A stretch of 64,000 nucleotides of DNA, from NCBI RefSeq assembly GCF_017255415.1, contig NZ_JAFJZZ010000002.1, positions 248,001-312,000 of the forward strand, read 5' to 3'. Source of the stretch: Clostridium aminobutyricum (lineage in GTDB: Bacteria; Bacillota; Clostridia; Peptostreptococcales; Anaerovoracaceae). This document shows, one piece after another, positions 35,329 through 44,070 of this stretch. The notes under the pieces are model-generated. The model saw only the letters and a list, made by a program, of their open reading frames with translations, was not told the DNA's origin and searched no databases. Numbering within the stretch: position 1 is the first letter of the stretch; the number at the start of each line of letters is the position of its first letter. The translations under genes and the position numbers were made by a program.

Positions 35329-35367
35329 AAAATCCCATCTTCAGATACGCTCTGCCGATGGGATTTT
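35329..35367. terminator. Terminator between GGDEF and P-type ATPase genes
   Basis: Stem AAAATCCCATC / GATGGGATTTT with a 17-base loop, flanked by A- and T-rich sequence. On the minus strand it lies about 77 bases after the P-type ATPase stop. Confidence 0.8.
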
Positions 35368-35443
35368 ATTTTTTCATATATTTTTTTATTCGTTTACGGT
35401 GACTTCGGAATCCGAGGTACGGAGCACCGGGTTTTTTAGAAAG

Positions 35444-37519
35444 CTACGCTAATAATTTTTGCATACTGTGTAAGCTGATTCCCAAAGTCGATGCATTATG
35501 CAATAACGCAGAAGTGGAAGGCGGGATGAAACCGCTTATACCTAAGAGCAGCAACCCCGTATTAAATCCTACAATAAAGCGGTAGTTCTCTCCGATCCTC
35601 TTCATCAAACAATTGCTGATCAGCTTCAACGTAACTATATCGTACAAATTATCGGCACCGATTATAACATCTGCAATTTCCCTGGCGATTTCAGCTCCGT
35701 CACTGATGGCAATTCCCGCATCTGCAGCGGATAACGCAGGAGAATCATTAATTCCGTCGCCGATCATGACAACCTTGTTTCCTGACGCCTTTTCCCGTTC
35801 GATGTATTTTGCCTTATCCTCCGGCAGAACCTCGGAATAATACTCATCTACACCGATTTTATCGGCGATGGCTTTTGCGGTCTTCTCATTATCGCCGGTC
35901 ATCATGACAACCTTATTGATCCCCAGCTTCCTTAAAGAATTGATAACGGCTTCCGCCTCTTTTCTTAACGGATCTTCAATGCATATGACAGCGGCCAATT
36001 CATTTTCAATCGCCAGATATAAGTGGGAATACTCTTCCGGCAATTGCTGGAACTTGTCTTGTTCCGAAGCTTGGGTTTTGCATTTTTCATCATCAAAAAC
36101 AAAATGGTAACTTCCGATAATTACTTTTTTATCTTCAATGTAGGAGGAAATGCCATGGGCAACGATGTAATCTACTTTGGAATGCATTTCATCATGCGTT
36201 AGCTCCTTATCCTTTGCCGCTTTCACTACGGCTCTTGCCATAGGATGCGGGAAGTGTTCCTCTAAACAGGCTGCTACTCGGAGCATTTCATCCTTATCCC
36301 GGTCGCCGAACGTAACCACCTCTGCGACTGTAGGTTTTGCCTTTGTAAGGGTCCCTGTCTTGTCAAAAACAATGGTGGTTGCCTGAGCTACAGCTTCTAA
36401 TGATTTGCCCCCTTTAACCGTTATATCATATACTCTGGCTTCTTTAATGGCAGACAACACCGCAATCGGCATGCAAAGCTTTAATGCACAGGAAAAGTCG
36501 ACCATCAATACCGATAAGGCTTTTGTCATATTCCCCGTGATTAAATAGGTCAGCACGGTTCCTAAAAGTGTATAAGATACTAATCTATCCGCTAAATGTT
36601 CCGCCTTTCCCTCCAATGCCGATTTCAGTTTTTCCGTTTCTTCTATCATCGTCACAATCCGTTTGTACCTTGTGGAGCCGAACGTTTCCTTAACGATTAT
36701 CGTAAATTGACCTTCTTCTACGATTGTACCTGCATACACATATCCCCCTGCTTCTTTTTCTACCGGGACAGACTCTCCTGTAAGAGAGGCCTGATTAACA
36801 GTACCTATTCCGGCTTCAACAAGACCGTCAAAAGGAATCACGTTCCCTGCATGTACTACAACCCGATCACCGGGAACAATATCGGACACGGATACCAGTC
36901 GCTCCCGTTCCTCTTTTATAAGCCATACTTTACTCACATTCAGTGACATACTTCTCGCGAGATCATTGACGGTTTTTTTGTGAGTCCATTCCTCTAATAT
37001 TTCTCCTATTCCAAGCAAAAACATAATGGAACCTGCCGTATGAGTATCCCTTCTTAAAATCGATACCGTGATGGCCGCCGCATCCAGTGCCGATACTTCC
37101 AATTTCATACGCGCCAGACTCCGAATTCCCTTCCAGATGTAACCGGCTGATTTGACTCCGGTATACAGAATGCGGACCTGATACGGAAGAAAGGCTTTGA
37201 TCACTATGTGATTGATAATCTTATCCATCAACTTATCTTGATAAAATGCGTTCAATTCTCTTCCTGATGTCTCAAGTGATCCTTCGGGCATTTTAACATC
37301 TTCATATCGGAACGCGGCCAGAGCTTCCAGCAGTATCCCGCTGTCTCCGACAAAATGAATAGCGACATCCACCGTCCTCTCGTATACTTTTACTGAAGTT
37401 ACCGTCTTTATACCGTTTAAATAATAGGAAAGGATATCGGCCTCCTCATAGGACATTTTATTTTGCAGAAGGTGAATCCGGAATCTCCCTTTGATTTGAT
37501 GCTTTATGATAAACTTCAT
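35444..37519 (-). CDS. Heavy-metal P-type ATPase with HMA_2-like N-terminus
   Basis: 691 aa. The N-terminal 60 residues look like a degenerate heavy-metal domain without CxxC. The pump core has TGESVPVEK (247-255), membrane motif SCALKLCMP (343-351) in place of the usual CPC, DKTGTLTKAKP (386-396), HPMARAVVKA and GDGINDSPALSAADAG. Pumps of this type export transition metals, but the altered motif means the ion is uncertain. It is downstream of the DUF6110 gene (47-base gap, GGAGG before ATG) in an operon with a dyad operator. Confidence 0.9.
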   Translation of the reverse strand: MKFIIKHQIKGRFRIHLLQNKMSYEEADILSYYLNGIKTVTSVKVYERTVDVAIHFVGDSGILLEALAAFRYEDVKMPEGSLETSGRELNAFYQDKLMDKIINHIVIKAFLPYQVRILYTGVKSAGYIWKGIRSLARMKLEVSALDAAAITVSILRRDTHTAGSIMFLLGIGEILEEWTHKKTVNDLARSMSLNVSKVWLIKEERERLVSVSDIVPGDRVVVHAGNVIPFDGLVEAGIGTVNQASLTGESVPVEKEAGGYVYAGTIVEEGQFTIIVKETFGSTRYKRIVTMIEETEKLKSALEGKAEHLADRLVSYTLLGTVLTYLITGNMTKALSVLMVDFSCALKLCMPIAVLSAIKEARVYDITVKGGKSLEAVAQATTIVFDKTGTLTKAKPTVAEVVTFGDRDKDEMLRVAACLEEHFPHPMARAVVKAAKDKELTHDEMHSKVDYIVAHGISSYIEDKKVIIGSYHFVFDDEKCKTQASEQDKFQQLPEEYSHLYLAIENELAAVICIEDPLRKEAEAVINSLRKLGINKVVMMTGDNEKTAKAIADKIGVDEYYSEVLPEDKAKYIEREKASGNKVVMIGDGINDSPALSAADAGIAISDGAEIAREIADVIIGADNLYDIVTLKLISNCLMKRIGENYRFIVGFNTGLLLLGISGFIPPSTSALLHNASTLGISLHSMQKLLA

Positions 37520-37566
37520 AATTCCTCCGTTTTAAGCACCCTCAGATCATGCTGTGAGTGTCTCAG

Positions 37567-37851
37567 CTATTGTTCTGTAGCCCCTTCTACTTTATTTTCC
37601 TGCAATTCCTGCGCTTCCCTTTCTTCATTGATCGCTTTCGCTTCTGCAACGATATCCTCTGCATTTTCTTGAATAGCAGTCACAGTTTCCAGTACGCATT
37701 TTTTTGCTCTCAATGTTGCTGCGGCACAACTTGTATATAATTTTTTCGCATCCTTGCTAAAAAGGATCTTTATTCCGGCAGTTCCAAACATAACTCCTGT
37801 TGCAAAAATACCCGCTTTTTTTAAATCTAATTCTTTAAAACAATCCAACAT
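37567..37851 (-). CDS. DUF6110-type small membrane protein
   Basis: 94 aa: a hydrophobic segment at about 13-30 (AGIFATGVMFGTAGIKILF) and a helical, acidic C-terminus (QENAEDIVAEAKAINEEREAQEL). The SKDAKKLYTSCAAATLRAK stretch is characteristic of the small proteins that accompany this subgroup of heavy-metal P-type ATPases. AGGAGG precedes the ATG. It probably assists the ATPase encoded next, for example as a membrane chaperone or metal donor; unproven. Confidence 0.8.
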   Translation of the reverse strand: MLDCFKELDLKKAGIFATGVMFGTAGIKILFSKDAKKLYTSCAAATLRAKKCVLETVTAIQENAEDIVAEAKAINEEREAQELQENKVEGATEQ

Positions 37852-38000
37852 CTTCTATATCCTCCTACTATCATTTATTGTGCTGTTTACAGCGCTCTTT
37901 TATCCATTGAATATCTTATTCATTTTTTCTTCTTCATCTCGTCAGCTTACGCTAACCGATTGGCAAAAAATAAATTGGTAAACATGCACCAATCGTCACT

Positions 38001-38060
38001 GCAAAAGTTAGCTCTTGCTAACTTTTGCAAAATTTTACCACTATATTCTAGTTTTGTCAA
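38001..38060 (-). promoter_or_regulatory. Promoter and dyad operator of the DUF6110/P-ATPase operon
   Basis: On the minus strand TTGACA (38060-38055), 17-base spacer and TAAAAT (38037-38032) form a strong promoter. A perfect 12-bp dyad GCAAAAGTTAGC-N4-GCTAACTTTTGC (38001-38028) covers the transcription start. GTTAGC/GCTAAC half-sites recall DtxR-family metal boxes. The 305 bases from 37852 to 38156 hold nothing else I can name. Confidence 0.8.
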
Positions 38061-38156
38061 GCCTTTTATCGTAGTCTCAATTGCTTTGGTCCTATTTCGA
38101 ATGCCTGCTCCCTTACCGGATCTTGAATTCTGGCAAAACGCTTGGGACTTGCTGTT

Positions 38157-39335
38157 TTATTGATGAAGCATTCGGATAAGCTTTATTTTCCTTCCGAAAA
38201 GAAGTAACCCGATCGGAATCCAGAACGCTGCAAAGATAATACCTCCTGTCAGATAAGGCATTAGAAGTGCCAAATCTGCCCCCTTCAGCATGATATCTTT
38301 CACCGGTATTATGTAATAATATAACGGCCATACGGCTTTCATCACAGCTGCAAATCCCGGTGCCATCATATATTCAGGCCATGCAAACCCGCAGGCGAGA
38401 AACGTCGGTATCGTTAAAAACATGGTAAATTGAACAGCATGTGCTACTTGCTCAAACAAGGAAGCAATGACCAGTGCCATTCCCGTTACGGCCCCTAAAA
38501 ATACGATCTGAAACAAAATCAGCACGAGGATATTGCCTCTCATAGGAAAACCCGTTATCGCCATCGCAATTTTTATGCACGCCAGCGTGCTTATGATACT
38601 GAATCCTGTTATCAGCAAAAAGCGGCGGATCGTTAAATCCATCTTGACCTTTATCACTTCCCGGCTGAGCTCCATAGGCAGGTAGCGAAGTCTGTTTTTT
38701 TCTTCTACTAAAATCGGAACACTCGCTGCTAAAAAAGCCTGCTGAACAAATATAGAAAGAAGACCAGGAAACAAATAGTAAAAATAACCGACTTGCGGAT
38801 TATATAGTACTCTATCCACGAGATTCAATGTATATACACTCTGTTCTGCTTGGTAAGGCACCAATGAGCTCCCCTCCAAATATTTCATCTGCACGCCGGC
38901 ATTTACCGTCTCAAAAATAGTATTGACAGCACTCATCACATTGTTTCCATACATGAAGTTTGTATTGTCCATAAAAACTACTGCCTTTGCACCTTTTTTC
39001 CCATTTAAGTCTTTTCCGAAATCCTTCGGAAGCAAGATCGCTCCGTGAATTTCACCTAGAAGCAGCTTTTCTTTTATCTCTTCTACAGAAGAAAAATCTT
39101 CTGTTATACTTAAAACCGGTGAATCATAGAATTGCGCTACTACCTTTCGAGAAGCTGCGGACTGATCCATATCATACATGGCAATCGGAATGTTTTCCAC
39201 AAATATGGGACTGAACATCTCTCCCAGCAGAAGCGTAAAGGCTATCGGGATCACTAATACAATCAAATAAGGTTTGATCTGCATGAATTTTTCCTTTTTT
39301 TCAGCAAGCGTCATACTCTTAAATTTCTCAAACAA
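38157..39335 (-). CDS. ABC-2 type transporter permease (distal)
   Basis: 392 aa. One N-terminal helix, a large extracytoplasmic loop (residues about 45-215) and five or six C-terminal helices, the usual ABC-2/YhgE-like layout. Start is TTG 39335 with GGGGTGA upstream, overlapping the previous gene by 8 bases; ATG 39314 is an alternative. It is the last of four genes with HlyD and a paralogous permease. No ATP-binding gene is in the operon, so either it borrows an ATPase or works differently. Confidence 0.85.
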   Translation of the reverse strand: MFEKFKSMTLAEKKEKFMQIKPYLIVLVIPIAFTLLLGEMFSPIFVENIPIAMYDMDQSAASRKVVAQFYDSPVLSITEDFSSVEEIKEKLLLGEIHGAILLPKDFGKDLNGKKGAKAVVFMDNTNFMYGNNVMSAVNTIFETVNAGVQMKYLEGSSLVPYQAEQSVYTLNLVDRVLYNPQVGYFYYLFPGLLSIFVQQAFLAASVPILVEEKNRLRYLPMELSREVIKVKMDLTIRRFLLITGFSIISTLACIKIAMAITGFPMRGNILVLILFQIVFLGAVTGMALVIASLFEQVAHAVQFTMFLTIPTFLACGFAWPEYMMAPGFAAVMKAVWPLYYYIIPVKDIMLKGADLALLMPYLTGGIIFAAFWIPIGLLLFGRKIKLIRMLHQ

Positions 39336-40497
39336 TTGGAGTCACCCCCACTCCATTTTTGTAGGTTGCTCTCCACCAGTTCTTAAATAACATAATGGCC
39401 AGAATAAGGATCAGTTCTGCTAGAATAAATACCGAAAAAAATTGAAGGGTTCCCGCTATATGGTGAATTCCCAATTCCTTTAAGCAAAGGCTTCGGATGT
39501 CGTTTCCATAATAATAGTAAGGTATTAGCTTTGCTAATGCTTGAAAAGCATGAGGCATTCCTTCTATCGGATAGGTGTATCCGCCCACTATACTCGCCGG
39601 CAGCACTAAAATAGCGGAAATCTGGATGGCAAAAACTCGATCCGGAACAATATTGCCAACGATATAGCCAATATTTAAAATACACATCGCAAACAAGAAG
39701 GTCATTAAAAGGCCTCCCACAATGGTGCTTCTATATGGCATATCAAAAAATAAATACTGAACACCTAAACATAGTATGATCGAGAGTGCACTCATCACTG
39801 ACCACCCTCCTATTACCTTAAGCTGATTTAAGTATGTTCCGGGCTTCGTCTGATTCTCATATCCTCTCTCGGCTCCTTGCATGGCAATCCCCACTTGTAT
39901 AACGGAGGCGAGCATCCCGATCAGGAGATAATTTCGAAAACTCTTTGTAGAGTTGTAAAGGAATTTATAATTTACGTTTATAGGAGTGACCAAATTCATC
40001 ACTTGTTCCGGAACAGCGGATAGCTTGCCCTCAAAAATACTCATCATATAAGCCGCTTTTGTCGTCAGTAGAATTTCTGACATGGCTGTTTTGGAGGTAG
40101 TGACCACCGAAAGGGCAGAGCCGTCGTATACGGTAAGAATGTTAGGAGCTTTGCCGGCACGCATATCCTGATAAAAGTTTTCCGGTATGATGATTCCTGC
40201 ATAAGCCTGATTTTTGTCCATCTTCTCCTTTATTCTTTCATCACGATCTGTGTATTCTATTACATCAAAGTAATTGCTGTCTTCTATGAAACCCGTAAAA
40301 GTTCTGCTGAACTCCGAGTTATCATGGTTTACGATCACCGTCGGTATACTCGCCGGTACATCTGCTTTCATTTCATAGCCTAATATCAAACCTGACGCGA
40401 GGGGAATCACGACAAATACCAACGTTGCCATGACAAATCTTGGATGCTTGCATTTAAATTTGTAGAAGGCGATTGCCAACCTATTTGTTTGAAGCAT
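39328..40497 (-). CDS. ABC-2 type transporter permease (proximal)
   Basis: 389 aa from ATG 40497 (GAAGGAAAG upstream; ATG overlaps the region of the HlyD stop). Topology matches the next gene: N-terminal helix, about 170-residue external domain, then six helices, with the C-terminal signature SIVGGYTYPIEGMPHAFQAL. The two permeases probably form a heterodimer that exports a drug, lipid or peptide, fed through the HlyD adaptor. Confidence 0.87.
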   Translation of the reverse strand: MLQTNRLAIAFYKFKCKHPRFVMATLVFVVIPLASGLILGYEMKADVPASIPTVIVNHDNSEFSRTFTGFIEDSNYFDVIEYTDRDERIKEKMDKNQAYAGIIIPENFYQDMRAGKAPNILTVYDGSALSVVTTSKTAMSEILLTTKAAYMMSIFEGKLSAVPEQVMNLVTPINVNYKFLYNSTKSFRNYLLIGMLASVIQVGIAMQGAERGYENQTKPGTYLNQLKVIGGWSVMSALSIILCLGVQYLFFDMPYRSTIVGGLLMTFLFAMCILNIGYIVGNIVPDRVFAIQISAILVLPASIVGGYTYPIEGMPHAFQALAKLIPYYYYGNDIRSLCLKELGIHHIAGTLQFFSVFILAELILILAIMLFKNWWRATYKNGVGVTPIV

Positions 40498-40498
40498 T

Positions 40499-41485
40499 TT
40501 ACTTTCCTTCATTTCTTCCAAAATCAACCATAGCGGTCATGCCCGAATATAATTCTTTGTCTATTGCAGAAATAGCGATTTTGACACCATAGGATAACAC
40601 ATCAAAATCACCATTTTCATTGGTTGCTCTTTTCGTGGCAAAATCCGGTTTTTTATTGATAACAGTTACCTTTCCTTTATATTGTTTGTCAGGATAAGCC
40701 GGGAAAGTAATCTGCACTTCCTGTCCTTCCTGAACTTTTCCTAAATCTGTCTCTTTCACATTTACTTCAATCCAAGCCTCCTCTTTCGTTGTCAGTGTGG
40801 CTAAAGGCATGCCGGTCGAAATGAGTTCTCCTTGATTCACATTGATCGACGTGATGGTACCGTCTACCGGTGCTTTAATCTGTGCATCGTTCAAATAACT
40901 ATTCACTTCCGCAATCGCCCCGTCTGCCTGTGCTACCTGAGAATCTGCTGCTGCCACGTCCTCACTTCTGGCTCCCTCTACGGCCATATTGTACGTTTCT
41001 TTAGCGGCTATATACTGTGCCTCTACCTGATCAAAGCTTGCTTGGGATATGGCCTCTTGCTCCAATAATGTTTTCATTCTGTCGTAGGTTTTCTGTGCAT
41101 AATCAAAGGCTGCTTTTGCCTGGGCCACTTCCTGACTTCTCGCTCCGTTTTCCGCCTTCTTCGCTACCGCCTCTGCTGCTGCTTTTGCCGCTTCCGCCTG
41201 CTTTAATTTTGCTTCCACCGCTTCACTGGAGATCTTAATGATCACATCGCCGGCTTTTACCTCATCGCCTTCTTTCACAAGAATCTCTCCAATGTTTCCC
41301 GCTAATTTTGAGTTTAAATCAATGTCCGTCATTTTCACATTTCCCTGAACAATAAAATCGTCATTCGTGTCTCCTCTTGATAAAAAAGTCAGGCTTCCTG
41401 CCGCTATCAACGCGACCACAATGAGCCCTATCAAAATTTCAGTCGTCCTTTTCGTTTTTTCTATTGTAATGATTTCCTTTTCCAT
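40499..41485 (-). CDS. HlyD-family membrane fusion protein
   Basis: 328 aa. N-terminal anchor helix (residues 16-35), lipoyl half (GNIGEILVKEGDEVKAGDVIIKI), a long Ala/Glu/Gln-rich coiled-coil hairpin (about 90-190), second lipoyl half (DAQIKAPVDGTITSINVNQGELISTG) and beta-barrel end. Such adaptors bridge an inner-membrane exporter and an outer factor. In a Gram-positive cell it extends into the wall. It lies between the 102-aa gene and two ABC-2 permeases; a TolC-like protein is encoded 2.4 kb away. Confidence 0.93.
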   Translation of the reverse strand: MEKEIITIEKTKRTTEILIGLIVVALIAAGSLTFLSRGDTNDDFIVQGNVKMTDIDLNSKLAGNIGEILVKEGDEVKAGDVIIKISSEAVEAKLKQAEAAKAAAEAVAKKAENGARSQEVAQAKAAFDYAQKTYDRMKTLLEQEAISQASFDQVEAQYIAAKETYNMAVEGARSEDVAAADSQVAQADGAIAEVNSYLNDAQIKAPVDGTITSINVNQGELISTGMPLATLTTKEEAWIEVNVKETDLGKVQEGQEVQITFPAYPDKQYKGKVTVINKKPDFATKRATNENGDFDVLSYGVKIAISAIDKELYSGMTAMVDFGRNEGK

Positions 41486-41490
41486 AACTA

Positions 41491-41799
41491 CTAGTTCCCT
41501 TCCTTGTCATTCACTTTTAGACCCAAAAGTTCATATTTTTGGGATTTTACGATAAACGCAGCCGTAAGCATGTTTTCTTCTACTATTCCCGTAAGATAAA
41601 AAGGTACTTCACCCAACGGCGTATGCAACATCCCTTCCAATTTGATTTTATCGCTGTTTATCACCTTACCATTGAAAGAATGTGCATTCCCAAGACATTC
41701 CAATATCCCCTGAAGCTCTTCTCCGTTTGCCTGCAAGGTTATAAAGCCTTTTTTAGGCCCCAATTGACTTTTCAGCACGATTGCATATCTACCGTTCAT
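41491..41799 (-). CDS. Hypothetical 102-aa protein, first gene of exporter operon
   Basis: No membrane segment and no domain I recognise; the sequence is mostly predicted beta strands with repeated Gly turns (KKGFITLQANGEELQGILE ... IKLEGMLHTPLGEVPFYLTGIVEE). AAAGGGAAAG precedes ATG 41799 and the stop is 5 bases before the HlyD start, so it is clearly part of the operon. It might be a small cytoplasmic sensor or cargo-binding protein for the exporter. Confidence 0.75.
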   Translation of the reverse strand: MNGRYAIVLKSQLGPKKGFITLQANGEELQGILECLGNAHSFNGKVINSDKIKLEGMLHTPLGEVPFYLTGIVEENMLTAAFIVKSQKYELLGLKVNDKEGN

Positions 41800-41822
41800 G
41801 ACTTTCCCTTTCTTTTTACTGT

Positions 41823-41865
41823 TTTATACAATTGTATGGATTTTTGACAATTGTTTAGGTATAAT
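41823..41865. promoter_or_regulatory. Divergent promoter region with paired ACAATTGT operator
   Basis: Minus-strand promoter TTGTCA (41850-41845), 16-base spacer, TATAAA (41828-41823) drives the exporter operon. A plus-strand TATAAT (41860-41865) serves the TetR gene. Palindromes ACAATTGT at 41828-41835 (within ATACAATTGTAT) and 41847-41854 overlap both promoters and are the likely TetR operators. Confidence 0.75.
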
Positions 41866-41899
41866 GAATCTATTCCTATTTTTTTATCACGGAGGTTTT

Positions 41900-42484
41900 A
41901 TGTCAACTTCAATCACTACCGAAATAACCAAACAACTAATGGCTGATTCACTAAAAAAGCTCATGCTCGAAAAGCCTTTAAACAAGATCAGCATTCGAGA
42001 AATTGTAGAAGACTGTGGCGTGAACCGCCAAACCTTTTATTATCATTTTCCTGACATCTACGGACTGTTAGAGTGGATATTGGAAAAAGAGATCCTTTCC
42101 ATTCTTGAAGATAATGATAACTTTCTTACTTGGCAGGAGGCCGGCGTGTATCTTTTACGGTATATGGAAAAAAACTCTACCATTTTGCTATGTGCGCTGA
42201 ACTCTTTAGGAAGGAACGCTATCAAAAGATTTTTGCATTTTGATGTAAAAAATGTGGCAACGCGGTATATCACACAAGTCGCTTCTGACATCGATGTTTC
42301 AGAAGAAGATTTCGACCATGTCGTTCACTATTTCACCATATGCTTCGCTTCACTTCTCGAAGACTGGCTTTCAAGCGGAAGCGACCGCTCGCCTGAAGAA
42401 GTGATTGATATTTTAGACACCATCGTTTCCGGAACAGCTCGCGCTGCTCTTGAACGGTTTGCAGAAAAGAGAAAATCCAGATAA
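41900..42484 (+). CDS. TetR/AcrR-family regulator
   Basis: 194 aa from ATG 41900, which has GGAGG upstream. N-terminal helix-turn-helix (NKISIREIVEDCGVNRQTFYYHFPDIYGLLEWI) is of the DhaS-like TetR branch; the C-terminal two thirds are helical ligand domain. It is divergent from the HlyD/ABC-2 operon and its gene region shares two palindromes with that operon's promoter, so it likely represses export until a substrate binds. Confidence 0.93.
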   Translation: MSTSITTEITKQLMADSLKKLMLEKPLNKISIREIVEDCGVNRQTFYYHFPDIYGLLEWILEKEILSILEDNDNFLTWQEAGVYLLRYMEKNSTILLCALNSLGRNAIKRFLHFDVKNVATRYITQVASDIDVSEEDFDHVVHYFTICFASLLEDWLSSGSDRSPEEVIDILDTIVSGTARAALERFAEKRKSR

Positions 42485-42500
42485 GGGTTTTCTCTTTTTT
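42465..42500. terminator. Converging terminator of TetR and TolC-like genes
   Basis: Stem AAAAGAGAAAA / TTTTCTCTTTT with a 12-base loop overlaps the TetR stop codon and is followed by T-run on the plus strand; it can also end the minus-strand TolC-like transcript. Confidence 0.8.
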
Positions 42501-42525
42501 ATTGCTTCGCTGTTTCCCTCAACCA

Positions 42526-43890
42526 TTATAATGAGATTCTGGTTGTACCTACTCCTTGAGCAAAGGTATAGCTCTTTACGGCCAACGCGTATTCGGAGTT
42601 GGCATTGGCTACATTTAATTTTGCTTTATACACGTTTACCTGTGTTGCCAGCAATTCTTCTACTGTGCTTAACCCTTCCTCATTGGTCAGCTCCACCAGC
42701 CGTTCTCCTTCCGTTGCATAAGTAAGCAACTCTTTTGCCGCCTCGACGGCTGCTTTTTTATCCTGTACTACATTATACTTATTTCTGATATCGATCTCTA
42801 TTTTACTGTAGGCATCCTTTGCGGTTTTCTCCGATTCCGCCAAATTTATTTTTGCGTTTAAATAGGTGGACGAATTCTTCGGATAGGCTTTTACATCCTC
42901 CAACAGAATTTGGTACACTTTAATGGCAAAGTTAGCACCCTTCAATTCAATCCGGCTATTTAACGCATTTTGCACTGCTGTATCTGCTGAAGGCATTTCT
43001 GCCGAAGCTGCAACAGTATCTAAGGTATCTGTAAAGATTACTTCTTGCTGAACATTGTATCCAAGCAGATAGTTAAAGGACATGTTTGCATATTTCAGCT
43101 GTGTTTCTGCACTCCTGACTGCACTTTCCGCATCCGCTACAGAAGATTTTGCTTGCAGCACATCCTTCTTTGACAATACTCCTACGGCTTTTTTCGCTTC
43201 TACATTTTTCAGTGTTTTTTGCTGTGTGGTTAAATTATCTTTAGCAATCTTCAAGCTATCCTGAGCTAGAAGGACTTTATAATAAAGGCTTGTTGTGTCT
43301 GCCTCAATTTGGTTTAACTCTGCCTGATAATTGTTTTCCGTATTTGCTCTGGCGAAGTCCCGTCTAAGCTGCATAATCTTTTTATTATTTGACGAAACAC
43401 CTGCTACCTGAGCTTCATAAGACATTTCTACTACACTTTGCCCATAATTTGCTTCTACCCATGCATCCGGAGCCTGTGACAATGCATCCAGCTTGTCTTG
43501 GGTGTCCTTTATCCTGCTGACGGTCTCGGAATATCCATTCCCAACTGATATATCAGACTGCCGATGAAGTTCTGCAGTTTCTGCGGATGCTCCGGTTGTT
43601 TTCATTATTTTGATGGCTTCTTCCAATGAAAGAGTCTTTGCATCGGTTATTTGGGGCAGCGAGACCCCTTCAATCGCCGTTCCTGAAGTAGAAACGGCTG
43701 AATCTGTCGTTGTACTGATTGCCGTTCCTGTCGATGCGGTGACAGCAGATGAAGTCACTGCCGTGATGGCTGGCGAAGTCACCGTATTTGCGTCCGCGGT
43801 GCCCCCTGTTGCCGTTGCTCCAAACGTATTAACAGCAGAGCTCAACGTTAAAGCAAAGGCTAAGGCTATATACATATACTTCTTCTTCAC
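42526..43890 (-). CDS. TolC-family-like secreted coiled-coil protein
   Basis: 454 aa from GTG 43890, chosen because GGGAGG lies 8 bases upstream. The signal peptide (MKKKYMYIALAFALTLSSA, cleavage near NTFGA) is followed by a Ser/Thr/Ala-rich linker (about 25-75). Two long helical repeats then resemble TolC-type proteins: LEEAIKIM at the start, QLRRDFARA..., LYYKVLLAQDSLKIAKDNL, GVLSKKDVLQAKSSVADAES, and a second half with SRIELKGANFAIKVYQ, EEGLSTVEELLATQVNVYKAK. TolC is an outer-membrane channel in diderms; nothing else here suggests an outer membrane. It may be a wall-spanning partner of the nearby HlyD adaptor. Confidence 0.85.
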   Translation of the reverse strand: MKKKYMYIALAFALTLSSAVNTFGATATGGTADANTVTSPAITAVTSSAVTASTGTAISTTTDSAVSTSGTAIEGVSLPQITDAKTLSLEEAIKIMKTTGASAETAELHRQSDISVGNGYSETVSRIKDTQDKLDALSQAPDAWVEANYGQSVVEMSYEAQVAGVSSNNKKIMQLRRDFARANTENNYQAELNQIEADTTSLYYKVLLAQDSLKIAKDNLTTQQKTLKNVEAKKAVGVLSKKDVLQAKSSVADAESAVRSAETQLKYANMSFNYLLGYNVQQEVIFTDTLDTVAASAEMPSADTAVQNALNSRIELKGANFAIKVYQILLEDVKAYPKNSSTYLNAKINLAESEKTAKDAYSKIEIDIRNKYNVVQDKKAAVEAAKELLTYATEGERLVELTNEEGLSTVEELLATQVNVYKAKLNVANANSEYALAVKSYTFAQGVGTTRISL

Positions 43891-44008
43891 GTCTTTTCCT
43901 CCCATATATAATCCCATTAAAAGGTTTTTCTTAAATACAAAGGCTATAATACCCGCTTTCACACTGTTTGAAAATAGATATTTTCTTACTTTTGTCTAGT
44001 TTTTAGTC

Positions 44009-44051
44009 AAAATGAAAAAACTGTCTAAATCCTAGACAGTTTTTTCATTTT
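44009..44051. terminator. Terminator after putP
   Basis: Stem AAAATGAAAAAACTGTCTA / TAGACAGTTTTTTCATTTT with a 5-base loop, 20 bases after the putP stop. Confidence 0.9.
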
Positions 44052-44070
44052 GTATAGTTCGATTTTTTAT

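Noticed and set aside
35225-35452. 75-codon plus-strand frame
   Set aside because: It runs straight through a strong terminator hairpin and lacks a ribosome binding site.
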